Assembly: GCA_024763075.1 (NCBI GenBank)
Contig: JANTGF010000031.1
Span: forward strand, 1-44,132
Reading direction: 5' to 3'
DNA: 44,132 nucleotides
From: Bacteroidales bacterium
Lineage (GTDB): Bacteria; Bacteroidota; Bacteroidia; Bacteroidales; VadinHA17
Shown here: positions 42,176 through 44,132 of the stretch, one piece after another
Position numbering within the stretch: position 1 is the first letter of the stretch
How the letters are laid out: every line of letters starts with the position of its first letter
Position numbers and translations under genes: made by a program
The notes under the pieces: generated by a model
The model's database searches: none
What the model was told of the DNA's origin: nothing
What the model saw: the letters and a program-made list of their open reading frames with translations, nothing else

Positions 42176-43360
42176 ATGGCCGACTTTAAAGAACTTTCCA
42201 AATTTTACTACACAAATTTACTGAATGATGTCATTACCTTTTGGGTGAAAAATTCACCTGACAAAGAATACGGTGGATATTTCACCTGCCTTGACCGTAA
42301 AGGCAATGTTTTTGACACAGACAAATTCACATGGCTTCAGTGCCGTCAGATATGGATGTTTTCGGTACTGTACAATCAGGTTGAACAGAAACAGAAGTGG
42401 CTTGATATCGCCGTTTTAGGGGCAGAGTTTCTTAAAAAACATGGCCGTGATGATGAAGGCAACTGGTATTTCTCACTCACGCGCAACGGCAGACCTTTGG
42501 TGCAGCCATACAATATCTTTTCCGATTGTTTCGCCGCCATGGCCTTTGGACAGCTAAGCAAAGCAACCGGGAATAAGGAGTACGGGGAAATAGCCATAAA
42601 AACTTATCATAATATTTTAAAACGAAAAGACAACCCAAAGGGGAAATACAACAAAGTTGACCCTGATACCCGGCCGGGAAAGAGTTTTGCCCTGCCTATG
42701 ATATTGTCAAATCTTGTACTGGAAGTCGAACATCTCCTGGAACCCGGCCTGGTCAAAGAGACCATCGAATACAGCAGGCATGAGGTGATAGATTCCTTTT
42801 ATCACGAAGATAAAGGGGTGATACTTGAGACAGTTAATCCTGATGGCAGTTTCCAGGATTCGTTTGAAGGCCGCCTTGTCAATCCGGGCCATGGCCTGGA
42901 GTCGATGTGGTTTATGATGGACATAGCCGAACGAACCAACGATACTGCGCTCATCCGAAAAGTGGTTGATATTTCTCTGAAGCTGTTGGATTACGGCTGG
43001 GACAAACGATATGGAGGAATTTTTTATTTTCTGGATGTAAAGGGTGCCCCACCACAACAACTTGAGTGGGATCAAAAACTCTGGTGGGTTCAACAGGAGG
43101 CAATCCTGGCTATGCTGAAAGGGTACCTGCATACGGGAGATGAGAGGTGTCTGGGTTGGTTTGAGAAGCTGCATGGATACGCCTGGAGCCACTTCCCGGA
43201 CAAAGAGTACGGGGAATGGTTTGGCTATCTGAACAGGCAGGGAGATGTATTGCTGCCACTAAAAGGCGGAAAATGGAAAGGGTTTTTCCATGTGCCCAGG
43301 TTTCTTCTCAAAGCTTGGGAAACATTAGATGCAATTTCCGAAAAGCAACATAGCTTATGA
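42176..43360 (+). CDS. N-acylglucosamine 2-epimerase (AGE) family protein
   Basis: The 394-residue cytosolic protein has the (alpha/alpha)6 barrel sequence of the AGE/renin-binding-protein family. Key features are YFTCLDRKGNVF, R57 in QCRQIWMFS, NPGHGLESMWF (H239, E242) and the C-terminal GFFHVPR histidine. Family members epimerise N-acetylglucosamine/N-acetylmannosamine, or isomerise and epimerise mannose or cellobiose. Sequence cannot separate these without comparison, but a length near 400 is nearer to N-acylglucosamine or mannose types. The stop codon overlaps the start of the MFS gene (ATGA at 43357-43360), so epimerase and transporter are coupled, as in sialic-acid or manno-oligosaccharide loci. 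Confidence 0.85.
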   Translation: MADFKELSKFYYTNLLNDVITFWVKNSPDKEYGGYFTCLDRKGNVFDTDKFTWLQCRQIWMFSVLYNQVEQKQKWLDIAVLGAEFLKKHGRDDEGNWYFSLTRNGRPLVQPYNIFSDCFAAMAFGQLSKATGNKEYGEIAIKTYHNILKRKDNPKGKYNKVDPDTRPGKSFALPMILSNLVLEVEHLLEPGLVKETIEYSRHEVIDSFYHEDKGVILETVNPDGSFQDSFEGRLVNPGHGLESMWFMMDIAERTNDTALIRKVVDISLKLLDYGWDKRYGGIFYFLDVKGAPPQQLEWDQKLWWVQQEAILAMLKGYLHTGDERCLGWFEKLHGYAWSHFPDKEYGEWFGYLNRQGDVLLPLKGGKWKGFFHVPRFLLKAWETLDAISEKQHSL

Positions 43361-43797
43361 GATTAACAGAAATAACCAATAAAAATGACAGCAAGAATTT
43401 CCTGGCACTTGTGACCTTCGTAGCTTCTCTGGGAGGCATACTGTTCGGGATTGATACAGCAGTTGTTTCGGGCATATTTTCGATTGTGGAAAAATATTTT
43501 ATGCTGGATAAAATAGGGGTTGGCTGGTTTGCAAGTTCAGCACTTGTCGGGGCGATCGCAGGGGCTTTTATTGCGGGTGCTTTGAGCGACCGTTTCGGAC
43601 GAAAGCCGATTTTGATAGCAGCCGCCATCCTGTTTTTTGCTTCCGCCTTCGGATCAGCCTTTCCACCAACATTTACTCTGCTCATTATTGCCCGATTGAT
43701 CGGTGGCGTTAGTGTGGACATAACATCTGTGCTGGCTCCCTTGTACATCTCGGAATTTTCTCCCCCCGGCATAAGGACAAAATATATATTCCGATAA
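43357..43797 (+). pseudogene. Sugar-porter MFS transporter, truncated after about four helices
   Basis: Only 146 residues remain of what is normally about 450. The N-terminus is typical of the XylE/GalP sugar-porter family: GGILFGIDTAVVSG (26-39), the DRFGRKP loop after helix 2 (78-84) and RLIGGVSVDITSVLAPLYISE (113-133). Homology ends at PPGIR (residue 140, base 43776), where family members continue GR(L/M)V. Six unrelated residues and a TAA follow, and the remaining DNA has no transporter sequence in any frame. The gene was cut either by a genomic rearrangement or by an assembly join. In an intact form it would import a monosaccharide together with the AGE enzyme. Confidence 0.75.
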
Positions 43798-44132
43798 AAG
43801 AACAGTAGAATCTAAAATGTTAACAAAAAACAAATAACATGAAACGAACATGAACTTTTTTAATCAAAAGTTCACACACGAAAATGATTAAAACAAGTTC
43901 ATAGGAGAACGGAGTGGTTACATCTGTTCTTAAATTTTCAGTTAATTTGTAACCAAGTAATTAAAAATTTTAAACACATGAAATACCCATGACAAACAAG
44001 TTTGACACACACGATGATGATTAAAAACCCCGAGATAGATAAAGTAATATGGCTAAGCAAATAAAAATGCATATTTTTTAAAATAAATAATTAGTAGTTT
44101 AAATAACTACTTTAAGTTCTTTGACGTATTGA
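43798..44132 (+). other. Non-coding region, probably upstream of an rRNA operon
   Basis: No coding frame is seen. It contains a perfect hairpin TGAACTTTT-6 nt-AAAAGTTCA (43851-43874), a GGTTAC...GTAACC pair (43916-43921/43949-43954) and two related strings, AAAGTTCACACACGAAAATGA (from about 43867) and AAGTTTGACACACACGATGA (from about 43999). It ends in a boxB/boxA-like leader (listed separately). Its A+T content is very high. It is unrelated to the truncated MFS gene next to it. Confidence 0.4.
44093..44126 (+). promoter_or_regulatory. boxB/boxA-like antitermination leader, candidate start of an rRNA operon
   Basis: AGTAGTT-TAAAT-AACTACT (44093-44111) is a perfect 7-bp hairpin, followed 4 bases later by GTTCTTTGACG (44116-44126). 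The latter resembles the boxA of rRNA leaders (E. coli TGCTCTTTAACA; in Bacteroidota commonly GTTCTTTGACA). A hairpin plus boxA directly at the window edge suggests a 16S rRNA gene just outside. No rRNA sequence is within the window, so this is inferential. Confidence 0.45.

Noticed and set aside
43308-43772. Minus-strand ORF of 154 codons over the MFS fragment
   Set aside because: The plus frame carries the sugar-porter motifs and the ATGA overlap with the AGE gene; the minus frame is its shadow.
1-44132. CRISPR arrays, tRNA genes and insertion-sequence transposases
   Set aside because: By eye I found no regularly spaced direct repeats, no tRNA-like GGTTCGAATCC arm in the gaps, and no transposase frame. 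A tRNAscan or profile search would be needed to exclude them fully.

Overview
The window looks like a chromosomal segment of a Bacteroidota bacterium, most likely Bacteroidales/Marinilabiliales-like. The reasons are the gene order purH-mreB-mreC-mreD-mrdA-rodA, AT-rich promoters of the TTTG/TAnnTTTG type, two-FtsX-domain ABC permeases, haem-binding CxxCH lipid-anchored or secreted proteins, and a carbohydrate locus full of secreted glycoside hydrolases. Both edges fall in repeat-like DNA: an InlB-type repeat protein at the left and what looks like an rRNA-operon leader at the right. That pattern suggests the window is a whole assembly contig broken at repeats.

Layout. (1) 1-2.8 kb: the start of a secreted repeat protein (minus strand), then a DUF4143-type AAA ATPase embedded in a duplicated cassette. 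The second copy of the cassette has its upstream region and 3' palindrome but no gene body. (2) 2.8-8.0 kb: two small haem-binding (CxxCH) proteins, a membrane-bound SpoIIE-type PP2C phosphatase and a large ABC permease. (3) 8.1-12.3 kb: gpsA-pgi, a repeat-rich spacer, a small membrane protein and a DMT/EamA transporter. (4) 12.7-15.0 kb: a cyclic-2,3-diphosphoglycerate-synthetase-like P-loop protein and, divergently, an AcpH-like ACP phosphodiesterase. (5) 15.2-22.4 kb, minus strand: the rod-shape operon purH-mreBCD-mrdA-rodA. (6) 22.6-23.9 kb: a MacB/FtsX permease.

(7) 24.0-43.8 kb, all plus strand: a carbohydrate-use region. In order it holds a GH109-like Gfo/Idh/MocA oxidoreductase, a URO-D-superfamily protein with a zinc-methyltransferase-like H-x-C...C signature, a GH28-like pectinase, a GH106-like lipoprotein, an L-arabinose/L-fucose-isomerase-like enzyme, a divergent GH20-like enzyme, two PA14-containing GH3 beta-glycosidases, an unrecognised polytopic membrane protein, an N-acylglucosamine 2-epimerase (AGE) family enzyme, and a sugar-porter MFS gene cut off after about four membrane segments. 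There is no SusC/SusD pair, sulfatase or regulator in the window, so substrate and control remain open. The secreted hydrolases would release sugars that the isomerase and epimerase could process; the URO-D/GH109 pair hints at unusual chemistry, perhaps on methylated or amino sugars (inference).

Most notable points: the collapsed second AAA cassette, a GC-rich palindromic 21-bp in-frame insertion in the first GH3 gene, the URO-D protein inside a glycan locus, the divergent GH20-like protein, and the abrupt loss of the MFS gene just before a boxB/boxA-like rRNA leader.
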